From: Coriobacteriia bacterium
Lineage (GTDB): Bacteria > Actinomycetota > Coriobacteriia > Anaerosomatales > PALSA-660
DNA length: 8,085 nucleotides
Assembly: GCA_003133285.1 (NCBI GenBank)
Contig: PKWR01000019.1
Span: forward strand, 1-8,085
Reading direction: 5' to 3'
Shown: one piece after another, positions 1-6,440 of the stretch
How positions within the stretch are numbered: position 1 is the first letter of the stretch
Layout of the letters: each line of letters begins with the position of its first letter
Notes under the pieces: model-generated
Told to the model about the DNA's origin: nothing
The model's input: only the letters and a program-made list of their open reading frames with translations
Database searches by the model: none
Translations under genes and position numbers: made by a program

Positions 1-1029
1 CTGCATCCCACTATGCCGTTCATCACCGAGACGATCTGGGAGCGCTTGCCACATGCGGCAGACGATCCGGAATTGCTGATCGTCGCCGACTGGCCAAGCG
101 TCGTCGCCGACGCCGTCGATGCAGATTCGGAAAGAGAGGTCAACGTCCTGCTGGACCTCGTTCGAGCGGTGCGTAACGCTCGCGCGGAGGCCCGTATCGA
201 ACCCGCTGCCTGGCTGCCCATGGACGTGTACGTGCCCGATTCGCTCGGGCCCACCCTGGAAGCGCTCCGTCCGGCGATCGAGCGTCTGGCCCGGGCCAGG
301 CCGCTCGCCCGTGCCGCCTCAGTGGAGTCCGTCCGTGGCGGCGTGGAGGGCGGCCTGTCCGTGATTGTGGGCGACATTGATTCCGTGGTGCGGCCGGCCG
401 CGCACGACGAGGCCCAGGGTGAGCGAGACCGCGCCCGTCTGGAACGTGAACCCGAGTCCGATGAGCACGCTGCCGACGACGAACCCCCAAAACCCCCAAT
501 GAAGCTGCGCGCTGAGCACGTAGACCAGCGTCGAGAGCACGAGGATCCCGATCGAGAGCAGGAACGACAGCTTCCTCCCCATGGTGTCGGCGATGACGCC
601 CGTCGGCACCTCGAACAGCATCTGGCTCGCGGTGTAGACCGCGTTGATCACGAACACCAAGGCGAACGACATCCCGCCGGCCCGGAGGAGGAAGAGCGTG
701 TTGACCGCCCAGATGAGCGACGCGGAGAGCGTGAAGAGGGCGTTGGTCGCGACGTAGACCCTGATGATCCGCTGCGGCCCGTAGTGGGCCGGAACGCCGT
801 CGACCACGAGACCTCCCCTGCCTGCCCGCCGGCCTCGAGACCGGGCCGGGCGCCGCCACCTTCTTGTACCCGATGCGGACTCCGAGCGGCGTCCGCCGCG
901 CCCTCGGACGCCGCGCGCGCGGTGCGGCGGGTGGCGGCGCCACGGCCCACGACCTATCCTGTTGAGGCCGTCCCTACCGCATCGACGCATCCGGTCGACT
1001 GTGACCGATCCACGAAGGAGTCCCCGTGA
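1..1029 (+). CDS. valS: Valyl-tRNA synthetase, C-terminal fragment with an unrelated tail
   Basis: This is the 3' part of a class I aminoacyl-tRNA synthetase gene that enters from the left edge; translation in this frame begins at base 1 with LHPTMPFITETIWERLP, the conserved entry to the ValS anticodon-binding helical domain. Further ValS hallmarks are LLIVADWP, the helix LVRAVRNARAEARIEP (about bases 160-207) and GGLSVIVGDID (about 349-381). A ValS normally continues into a C-terminal coiled coil of about 60 residues; here only a possible beginning (ERDRARLERE, bases 421-450) is seen. Beyond that the frame stays open to a TGA at 1027-1029 but is Arg/Pro/Asp-rich, lies antisense to a transporter gene, and resembles no synthetase. 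I therefore support ValS only to about 390-450; the rest is probably a non-native read-through tail. ValS charges tRNA-Val in the cytoplasm; this fragment lacks the catalytic Rossmann domain because of the window edge. Confidence 0.72.
   Translation: MHPTMPFITETIWERLPHAADDPELLIVADWPSVVADAVDADSEREVNVLLDLVRAVRNARAEARIEPAAWLPMDVYVPDSLGPTLEALRPAIERLARARPLARAASVESVRGGVEGGLSVIVGDIDSVVRPAAHDEAQGERDRARLEREPESDEHAADDEPPKPPMKLRAEHVDQRREHEDPDREQERQLPPHGVGDDARRHLEQHLARGVDRVDHEHQGERHPAGPEEEERVDRPDERRGEREEGVGRDVDPDDPLRPVVGRNAVDHETSPACPPASRPGRAPPPSCTRCGLRAASAAPSDAARAVRRVAAPRPTTYPVEAVPTASTHPVDCDRSTKESP
319..807 (-). pseudogene. MFS transporter, N-terminal fragment (truncated)
   Basis: The minus-strand reading begins at a GTG (807-805) preceded by a strong AGGGGAGGT (819-811) and gives 162 residues to the stop at 321-319. 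Four membrane segments can be seen at about residues 17-41, 46-68, 80-100 and 104-126. Between the second and third is the MFS signature motif A, GVIADTMGRK (70-79). The segment FEVPTGVIADTMGRK followed by LGFTFQTGA is typical of drug/proton antiporter-like MFS proteins of about 400 residues with 12 helices. Resemblance stops after about residue 127 (base 427): an Asp/Trp-containing loop would be expected after TGA, but the frame runs into the antisense of valS and soon ends. Two thirds of the transporter is therefore missing and it is unlikely to function. The substrate cannot be told. It is divergent from the menaquinone operon and probably unrelated to it. Confidence 0.68.
391..450. other. 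Junction of two broken genes (valS end / MFS end)
   Basis: The valS reading (+) is convincing to about base 390 and conceivable to 450; the MFS reading (-) is convincing from 807 down to about 427. Neither gene reaches its normal end. The two fragments are thus fused tail to tail within about 60 bp, with 427-450 readable both as a ValS-like RARLERE and, on the other strand, as the MFS FTFQTGAV. No transposase, terminal repeat or tRNA is visible at the join. Either a deletion or inversion in the genome or a chimeric assembly join explains it. Confidence 0.55.
808..1025. promoter_or_regulatory. Divergent spacer before mqnE
   Basis: This 218-bp stretch separates the divergent MFS fragment from the menaquinone operon, so the operon promoter should lie here. 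The mqnE ribosome-binding site GAAGGAG is at 1014-1020, five bases before the GTG start. Possible promoter pieces are TATCCT (955-960) and TTGAGG (962-967), but neither has a convincing partner at the right spacing. The block around 890-930 is extremely GC-rich and contains a small inverted repeat, GTCCG/CGGAC. I see no riboswitch or clear operator. Confidence 0.3.
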
Positions 1030-2141
1030 CCACATTCAACCTGAACGATCCCGCCCTGGAGCCCATCGGCGCGAAGGTACTCGCCGGCGAGCGACTCAGC
1101 CGCGAGGACGGGCTGACCTTGTACGGCAGCTACGACCTCATCGGGATCGGCCAGATGGCCGACCACGTCCGTCGCGGCATCAACGGCGACAAGGTCCACT
1201 TCATGGTCAACCGGCACATCAACCCGACCAACATCTGCCGCAACCGCTGCAAGTTCTGTGCGTTCGCCCGCAGCAAGGGCGAAGAGGGCGCGTACGAGAT
1301 GACGCTCGACACCATCGTCGAGGCGGCCAAGGAAGGTGCCGCCGACGGAGCGTACGAGATCCACATCGTCTCGGGCCTGCATCCCGACTGGAGCTACGAG
1401 TTCTACGTCGACATGGTGCGCAGGGTGCGCGAGGCGCTGCCGCCCCACGTCATCGTCCAGGCCTTCACCGCGGTCGAGATCGAGCACATGGCGATCATCT
1501 CAGGCAAGCCGACGATCGAGGTCCTGCGCGACCTGAAGGACGCCGGTCTCGACGCCCTGCCCGGCGGCGGCGCCGAGATCTTCTCCGACCGCCTGCGCGC
1601 GGCCGCTTGGGAGAAGAAGACGACCTCCGACGTGTGGCTGCGCATCCACGCCGAGGCGCACTCGCTCGGCATCGCGACGAACTGCACGATGCTCTACGGC
1701 CACATCGAGACGATCGAGGAGCGGGTCGACCACATGGTCCGCCTCCGCGAGCAGCAGGACGCCTCGGGCGGCTTCCTCGCGTTCATCCCGCTCGCGTTCC
1801 ACCCGGCGAACACGGAGATGTCGGACCTGCCCGCGACCACCGGCTTCGACGACCTGAAGACGCTCGCCATCGGGCGCCTCATGCTCGACAACATCCCGCA
1901 CATCAAGGCCTTCTGGATCATGCTCGGCCTCAAGGTCGCCCAGCTGTCGACGGTGTTCGGCGTCGACGACCTCGACGGCACGGTCGTGGAGGAGCGCATC
2001 ACGCACATGGCGGGCGCCACGACACCCGAGGCGCTGTCGAAGGACGACCTGATCGCGACGATCCGCGAGACCGGGCACACGGCCGTCGAGCGCGACACGC
2101 TCTACAAGGTCGTGCGGGTCTACGACGCCGAGAGTTGCTGA
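1026..2141 (+). CDS. mqnE: Aminodeoxyfutalosine synthase (radical SAM)
   Basis: MqnE joins the adenosyl group of SAM to 3-[(1-carboxyvinyl)oxy]benzoate, giving 6-amino-6-deoxyfutalosine in the futalosine route to menaquinone; it is a cytoplasmic [4Fe-4S] enzyme. The 371-residue product has the radical SAM cluster Cys71-x3-Cys75-x2-Cys78 inside NPTNICRNRCKFCAF. The SAM-handling strand IVSGLHPDW is at 114-122, LPGGGAEI at 178-185, and the C-terminal motif KAFWIMLGLKVAQL at 294-307. FGVDDLDGTVVEE (311-323) and VERDTLY (354-360) are diagnostic of MqnE rather than MqnC. Length is normal for the family. The GTG start is chosen because GAAGGAG lies five bases upstream and the N-terminus matches the family's usual beginning. 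It is the first gene of the operon; mqnA follows two bases after its TGA. MqnE and MqnC share fold and motifs, but the distinguishing C-terminal motifs make this call firm. Confidence 0.95.
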   Translation: MTTFNLNDPALEPIGAKVLAGERLSREDGLTLYGSYDLIGIGQMADHVRRGINGDKVHFMVNRHINPTNICRNRCKFCAFARSKGEEGAYEMTLDTIVEAAKEGAADGAYEIHIVSGLHPDWSYEFYVDMVRRVREALPPHVIVQAFTAVEIEHMAIISGKPTIEVLRDLKDAGLDALPGGGAEIFSDRLRAAAWEKKTTSDVWLRIHAEAHSLGIATNCTMLYGHIETIEERVDHMVRLREQQDASGGFLAFIPLAFHPANTEMSDLPATTGFDDLKTLAIGRLMLDNIPHIKAFWIMLGLKVAQLSTVFGVDDLDGTVVEERITHMAGATTPEALSKDDLIATIRETGHTAVERDTLYKVVRVYDAESC

Positions 2142-2143
2142 TC

Positions 2144-2971
2144 ATGCGTCCGAAGCTCGGCCACATCCAGTTCCTCAACTGCCTGCCGCTCTACTACGGC
2201 ATGGTCAAGCAGGACGTGCTGCTCGACGTCGACCTGGTGAAGGCGAACCCGGCGGACCTGGCACGCGACATCGTCAAGGGCACGCTGGACATCGCGCCGG
2301 TGCCGGCGATCGAGTACGCCAGGCACGCCGAGGGCCTTCTGCTGCTTCCCGACATCGCGATCTCCTCCGACGGCGAGGTGCAGTCGATCCTGCTCATCTC
2401 GAAGGTGCCCGCCGATCGGCTCACCGGGTGCACCGTGGCGCTCACGAACACGTCGCGCACCTCGCAGGTGCTCGCCCGCATCCTCATCGAGAAGCGCTGG
2501 GGCGCCGACGCCACCTACGTCGAGATGCCGCCCGACCTTCCGGCGATGCTGAGGGAGGCCGACGCCGCCCTGCTCATCGGTGACGAGGCGCTGCGCGCCT
2601 ATTGGCAGACGCACGAGGGGCTGTACTCCTACGACCTCGGCACCGAGTGGAAGGCCTGGACGGGGCTGCCGTTCGTGTTCGCGGTCTGGGCGGTCAGGCG
2701 CGAGTTCGCGGAGAGCCGCCCCGACGCCGTCCGCGACGTCTCCGACGCGCTGGCCCGCTCGCTCACCTACTGCCGTGCCCACCTCGACGACATCTCGGAG
2801 TACGCGGCGCGGTGGGAGGACTTCCCCGCCGACCGGTTCCGCTCGTACTTCGACGCCCTGCAGTTCCGGTTCGAGCCGCGCTACCGCGAGGGGCTGCGGC
2901 GATACCTGACCGAGGCCGCCTCGATCGGCCAGCTCGACCGCGTCCCGGAGATCGAGGTGTTCGAGGAGTGA
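2144..2971 (+). CDS. mqnA: Chorismate dehydratase
   Basis: MqnA removes water from chorismate to form 3-[(1-carboxyvinyl)oxy]benzoate, the committed first step of futalosine-dependent menaquinone synthesis and the substrate of the MqnE encoded just upstream. The 275-residue product has the periplasmic-binding-protein-like fold of the MqnA/MqnD family but no signal peptide, as expected for a cytoplasmic enzyme. Visible family motifs are FLNCLPLYYG (10-19), DIAPVPAIEYA (49-59), ISSDGEVQSILL (73-84), TNTSRTS (101-107), ALLIGDEAL (142-150) and DLGTEWKAWTGLPFVFAVW (164-182). Asn12 and Ser81 fall where family members carry active-site polar residues (from memory of the Deinococcus enzyme). The ATG lies two bases after the mqnE stop with no strong ribosome-binding site of its own, so translation is probably coupled. 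Its stop overlaps the mqnC start by four bases. MqnD, which shares the superfamily, is excluded by the chorismate-dehydratase-type motifs. Confidence 0.93.
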   Translation: MRPKLGHIQFLNCLPLYYGMVKQDVLLDVDLVKANPADLARDIVKGTLDIAPVPAIEYARHAEGLLLLPDIAISSDGEVQSILLISKVPADRLTGCTVALTNTSRTSQVLARILIEKRWGADATYVEMPPDLPAMLREADAALLIGDEALRAYWQTHEGLYSYDLGTEWKAWTGLPFVFAVWAVRREFAESRPDAVRDVSDALARSLTYCRAHLDDISEYAARWEDFPADRFRSYFDALQFRFEPRYREGLRRYLTEAASIGQLDRVPEIEVFEE

Positions 2972-4068
2972 GCGGCCCCCTGAGTGACCTGTTGACCGCA
3001 GCGGCTTGCGGCACGCACCGGCTGACGGACGCCGAGGCGCTCGAGCTGCTCCGGCACGCCGACATGCTGGAGCTGGCCGCCGCCGCGACGGCGATGCGCG
3101 ACCGCCTGCATCCCGAGCGCGAGGCGACCTTCATCGTCGACCGCAACGTGAACTACACCAACATCTGCGTCTCCGGCTGCCGGTTCTGCGCGTTCTACCG
3201 CGACGCCGACGATCCGGACGCCTACGTGCTCTCGCCCGACGAGCTCTACGCGAAGGTCGAGGAGACGATCGCGCTCGAGGGCACCGCGATCCTGCTCCAG
3301 GGCGGCATGCACCCCGACCTCCCGCTCGAGTGGTATGAGGGGATGCTGCGCGAGCTCAAGGCGCGCTACCCGATCCACGTGCACGGGTTCGGCCCGCCCG
3401 AGATCCACCACCTCGCCAAGCTCTCGGGGCTGCCCGTCGCCACGGTGCTGACCCGTCTGCGCGACGCCGGGCTCGACTCGCTGCCGGGTGGAGGAGCCGA
3501 GATACTGGTCGACCGCGTCCGAGGACATGTCTCCCCCAAGAAGGCCACCTCCGACGAGTGGCTCGACGTCATGAAGGAGGCACATCGCCTCGGGATCTCC
3601 ACCACGGCGACGATGATGTTCGGAGGCGTCGAGACGGTGCCGGAGCGGGTCGAGCACCTGCGCCGCGTCCGCGACGTGCAGGACGAGGCGCTCGCCGCCG
3701 GACACGTCGGCTTCCGCGCGTTCATCCCCTGGTCGTTCCAGCCGGGCAACACCGACCTCGAGGAAGAGCAGGGCGGGACCGCCGCATCCGGATGGGAGTA
3801 CCTGCGCATGCTGGCGGTGTCGCGCCTCTTCCTCGACAACGTCGAGAACATCCAGGCCTCCTGGGTGACGCAGGGGCCGAAGATCGGCCAGGTGGCGCTC
3901 GTGTTCGGCGCGAACGACATGGGCTCGACGATGATCGAGGAGAACGTCGTGGCGGCGGCCGGGACGCGGTTCATGCTCGCCCGCGAGGAGCTCGTGCGCC
4001 TCGTGCGCGACGCAGGCCTCACACCCGTGCAGCGAGACACGCTCTATCGAGAAGTGCGCCGTTTCTAG
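2968..4068 (+). CDS. mqnC: Dehypoxanthine futalosine cyclase (radical SAM)
   Basis: MqnC cyclises dehypoxanthinyl futalosine to its spiro 'cyclic' form using a 5'-deoxyadenosyl radical; MqnD, not in this window, would then release 1,4-dihydroxy-6-naphthoate. The 366-residue product has the radical SAM cluster Cys67-x3-Cys71-x2-Cys74 within NYTNICVSGCRFCAFYR. Also visible are LLQGGMHPDLPLEWY (109-123), LPGGGAEI (172-179), AFIPWSFQPGNT (251-262) and QASWVTQGPKIGQVAL (296-311). FGANDMGSTMIEENVV (313-328) separates it from MqnE, which has FGVDDLDGTVVEE at that point. The GTG start overlaps the mqnA stop (GTGA, 2968-2971) and has GAGGTG eight bases upstream, inside mqnA, so the two are translationally coupled. 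The family is usually 350-380 residues, so this is full length. The shared layout with MqnE reflects an old duplication of one radical SAM gene. Confidence 0.94.
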   Translation: MSGPLSDLLTAAACGTHRLTDAEALELLRHADMLELAAAATAMRDRLHPEREATFIVDRNVNYTNICVSGCRFCAFYRDADDPDAYVLSPDELYAKVEETIALEGTAILLQGGMHPDLPLEWYEGMLRELKARYPIHVHGFGPPEIHHLAKLSGLPVATVLTRLRDAGLDSLPGGGAEILVDRVRGHVSPKKATSDEWLDVMKEAHRLGISTTATMMFGGVETVPERVEHLRRVRDVQDEALAAGHVGFRAFIPWSFQPGNTDLEEEQGGTAASGWEYLRMLAVSRLFLDNVENIQASWVTQGPKIGQVALVFGANDMGSTMIEENVVAAAGTRFMLAREELVRLVRDAGLTPVQRDTLYREVRRF

Positions 4069-4091
4069 GGACCCACACTGAGGAGGACATC

Positions 4092-4985
4092 GTGACCACG
4101 ACGCCTGTCCCGCGCGTTGACTTCGGCATCTGCGGCGGCAGCGGCACGCTGTCGTTCGACTTCCCGGCGGCACTGGAGGACCTGCGCACGACCGTGCTCA
4201 ACGACGGACTCGTCTTCGACACGCCGTTCGGGCGCTCGCCCGCCTTCACGCACTTCCAGGTCCGCGGCCCGCACGGGACGCGCGAGGCGCTCGCGGTCAA
4301 GATGCACGGCTGGAGGCGCGGCGTGAAGCGCGCGGACGCGAGCCTGCAGGTCTTCTGGGTCTTCCACGAGGCAGGCGTGCGCAAGGTCATCTCGGACGGA
4401 GGCGTCGGCTCGCTCAATCACCTGCTCGAGCCCCGCGAGGTGATGGTGCCGAACGACTTCATCGACCTGACCATGCGCCAGGACATCTACGTGCGAGGCG
4501 ACCACCTGCTGATCATGCGGCAGCCGGTGTGCCCCGCGCTCGCCGACCGCCTGGCGACCATGGCCGAGTCGCACTTCCCGCACGTGTACCACCGCGGGAC
4601 CTACCTGGTCACCGACGGTCCCCGGTTCGAGTCGGTGGCCGAGGTCGACTATATGAAGCGCCTGGGCGGCGACGTCATCGGGCAGTCGTTCGCACCCGAA
4701 GTCGTGCTCGCCCGTGACATCGGCGCCTGCTTCGCCGGCATCTACATGGTCGTCAACTACGGCGAGGGCATCGTGAAGGAGTGGGAGCACACGGAACTGC
4801 GGGCGATCTTCGATGACGAGGCGCCCATGATCGCGCGCTGCGTGCTCGAGGTCATCGCGTCCGCGGACCTCGACGAACCCTGCGGCTGCGGGGACCTCCG
4901 CAAGCCGAGCCTGCTCAAGATCCCCGACGAGCGCGAGGGCGCGGCGCGCCCGTCGTCCGCAGATCCCGGGCTCCGCTCGTCATGA
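4092..4985 (+). CDS. Divergent MTAP/PNP-family enzyme, candidate futalosine-cleaving enzyme
   Basis: The 297-residue product belongs to the trimeric methylthioadenosine/purine nucleoside phosphorylase family. Seen are the N-terminal phosphate-loop-like GICGGSG (12-18), VGSLNHLLEP (105-114), VPNDFIDLTMR (119-129), GTYLVTDGPRFESVAEV (169-185), GGDVIGQSFAPEVVLARD (192-209) and a C-terminal Cys264-Gly-Cys266, a pair many MTAPs carry. Key positions differ from MTAP: the usual TDYD reads VNYG, placing Asn222 where adenine-specific MTAPs have Asp; the ribose-contacting Met is Gln198; and the Arg of the RHG motif is Met71 in KMHGWRRG. Asn at that site is the residue 6-oxopurine enzymes use. Flanked by mqnC (23 bp upstream) and a deaminase (4-bp overlap), it is a good candidate for removing hypoxanthine from futalosine, the MqnB step, by phosphorolysis or hydrolysis. 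That role is inference; handling 5'-deoxyadenosine released by MqnC is the alternative. GTG is chosen for the AGGAGG at 4081-4086. Confidence 0.82.
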   Translation: MTTTPVPRVDFGICGGSGTLSFDFPAALEDLRTTVLNDGLVFDTPFGRSPAFTHFQVRGPHGTREALAVKMHGWRRGVKRADASLQVFWVFHEAGVRKVISDGGVGSLNHLLEPREVMVPNDFIDLTMRQDIYVRGDHLLIMRQPVCPALADRLATMAESHFPHVYHRGTYLVTDGPRFESVAEVDYMKRLGGDVIGQSFAPEVVLARDIGACFAGIYMVVNYGEGIVKEWEHTELRAIFDDEAPMIARCVLEVIASADLDEPCGCGDLRKPSLLKIPDEREGAARPSSADPGLRSS

Positions 4986-6286
4986 TCGTCACGGCCGACT
5001 GGGTCCTCCCCGTTTCGGGCCCCGCACTGCGGCACGGCGCCGTGCTCGTCGACGAGGCGGGCCGCGTCGCTGCGGTGGCGCCGCTCGCCGACCTCGTCGC
5101 GCTCTCGCCCGCCGAGCCGGTGGAGGGATTCGATGGGTGCGTGATCATCCCGGGTTTGGTCAACGCCCACACGCACCTGTCGCTCACGGTGCTGGGCGGG
5201 CTCGTCGAACCCATGCCGATGCGCCCCTTCCTCGCGCGGGTCACCACGGCGATCGAGGCGCTGACGGACTCCGATCTCGAGGCCTCGGCCGCCCTCGGCG
5301 CGCTCGAGTGCCTGCGCAACGGCGTGACCTGCGTCGGCGACATCGCCTACGGCCCGGAACCGCAGGCCGCGTGCGCCGGGCTTGGGCTCGCCGGTGTCTT
5401 CTACGTCGAGGTGCTCGGAACCACCGAGGACGGACTCGATGCTCTGCTGGCGCAGCGCGGGTTCCCGCGCGAGCGTGGCGCCTGCGCCCATGGGCGCGTG
5501 CGCTGTGGCCTCAGTCCCCATACGCCGTACACGGCCGGACCGGGCACCCTGCTCGCCTCCGCCGCGATCGCTCGTGCAAGCGGCGCGAGCCTCGCCGTGC
5601 ACCTCGCCGAGTCGCCCGCGGAGCGCGAGCTGATGCTCCACGGTACGGGCCCGCTGTCGGGCGTGGCCCACCGCCTGGCACACGGCTTCGAAGCGCCGGG
5701 GGCGGGGTCCGTCGCGTATCTCGAACGGCTCGGCATCCTTGGCGAGGTGCTCGCCGTCCACTGCGCCAACCTGGAGCCCGGCGACCCCGAGCGGCTCGCC
5801 GCCGCCAAGGGCGTGGCGTTGTGCCCCCGCTCGAACGCCTACCTCGCCAACGGCGAGCCTCCTGCGGCGGCGCTGCGCGAGGCGGGCGTCCGCCTGGCGC
5901 TGGGGACCGACTCCGCGGCGAGCAACTGGGACCTCGACCTCCTCAGTGAGGCCCGCGCGCTCCGGAAGCTCGACCCCGCGCTCTGCCCGGTGCGGTTGCT
6001 CGAGATGGTGACCGTCGACGGCGCCCGCGTCCTGGGCATGGACGACGTCGTCGGATCGCTGACTCCGGGGCTCGACGCCGACCTCGCGGTGCTGCGCGTG
6101 GGCGACACGGACGAGCCGGAGGCCGCGGTCATCGCGGCCGGGGGGCGCGGGCGGATCGTCGCCGTCATGGCCCAGGGGCGATGGCGGGTGCGCGACGGCC
6201 GGACCGTCGGCGACACGTCCGCGATCGAGATCGCCGCCGCCTCCGCGCACGCAGCCGCCGCCACGGCGATCTCGGCGTCGGCCTGA
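4982..6286 (+). CDS. mqnX: Amidohydrolase, probable aminodeoxyfutalosine deaminase
   Basis: This 434-residue protein is a metal-dependent deaminase of the amidohydrolase superfamily (COG0402, cytosine deaminase/TRZ-ATZ type). The metal and catalytic residues are present: His63-Thr-His65 in PGLVNAHTHLSL, His207 and Glu210 in AVHLAES, His260 in AVHCANLE and Asp310 in LGTDSAASN. SPHTPYT (178-184) and LDLLSEARAL (318-327) fit the subgroup that includes aminofutalosine deaminases. In the futalosine pathway that enzyme converts 6-aminodeoxyfutalosine, the MqnE product, to futalosine plus ammonia. The ATG overlaps the stop of the upstream PNP-like gene (ATGA, 4982-4985), so coupled translation is likely and a shared pathway strongly suggested. 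Substrate is inferred from this context; adenosine-type, S-adenosylhomocysteine/methylthioadenosine or guanine-type deamination cannot be excluded from motifs alone. The final 20 residues are an Ala-rich, probably disordered tail. It is the last gene of the tight operon. Confidence 0.85.
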   Translation: MIVTADWVLPVSGPALRHGAVLVDEAGRVAAVAPLADLVALSPAEPVEGFDGCVIIPGLVNAHTHLSLTVLGGLVEPMPMRPFLARVTTAIEALTDSDLEASAALGALECLRNGVTCVGDIAYGPEPQAACAGLGLAGVFYVEVLGTTEDGLDALLAQRGFPRERGACAHGRVRCGLSPHTPYTAGPGTLLASAAIARASGASLAVHLAESPAERELMLHGTGPLSGVAHRLAHGFEAPGAGSVAYLERLGILGEVLAVHCANLEPGDPERLAAAKGVALCPRSNAYLANGEPPAAALREAGVRLALGTDSAASNWDLDLLSEARALRKLDPALCPVRLLEMVTVDGARVLGMDDVVGSLTPGLDADLAVLRVGDTDEPEAAVIAAGGRGRIVAVMAQGRWRVRDGRTVGDTSAIEIAAASAHAAAATAISASA

Positions 6287-6440
6287 GCGACGCCTCGGCT
6301 CGGTCCCCGCGCCTCCCAAGGACCTGCCGCGCGCCCCGGCGGACATACCGACGGTCATCCCCTCGTCGCGCGGGCGTCTGCACCGCCCCCCGATGGAGCA
6401 TACTTCTTGTGAACACACTCACGAGGAAAGGAGAGCGACC
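6287..6440 (+). promoter_or_regulatory. Spacer between operon and NADH dehydrogenase gene
   Basis: This 154-bp gap holds no gene I can support. No strong hairpin with a T run follows the deaminase stop, so read-through into the next gene is possible. The patch at 6397-6416 is AT-rich for this region, and CATACT (6399-6404) could act as a -10 box, though its -35 partner is poor. A strong AGGAG at 6429-6433, seven bases before GTG 6441, sets the next gene's start. Confidence 0.3.

Noticed and set aside
451..1029. The valS frame stays open to 1029, where its TGA overlaps the mqnE GTG start (GTGA), as if a fused protein were coupled to the menaquinone operon
   Set aside because: The extension is Arg/Pro/Asp-rich, matches no family I know, and is antisense to well-conserved MFS sequence with its own ribosome-binding site. 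Long open frames antisense to GC-rich genes are common, and the stop overlap is explained by chance.
962..2143. Long plus-strand open frame leading into mqnA in frame, suggesting a much longer MqnA
   Set aside because: This stretch lies over mqnE in another frame and is Arg/His/Pro-rich shadow coding; MqnA family resemblance begins only at the ATG at 2144.
4757..6418. Minus-strand open frame of over 500 codons antisense to the deaminase gene
   Set aside because: Its composition is Arg/Gly/Ala/His-rich with no recognisable domain, while the plus strand has a complete set of amidohydrolase metal ligands.
6393..6440. Upstream in-frame ATG as the NADH dehydrogenase start
   Set aside because: It lacks a ribosome-binding site and adds a polar stretch unlike the family, whereas GTG 6441 has AGGAG seven bases upstream.
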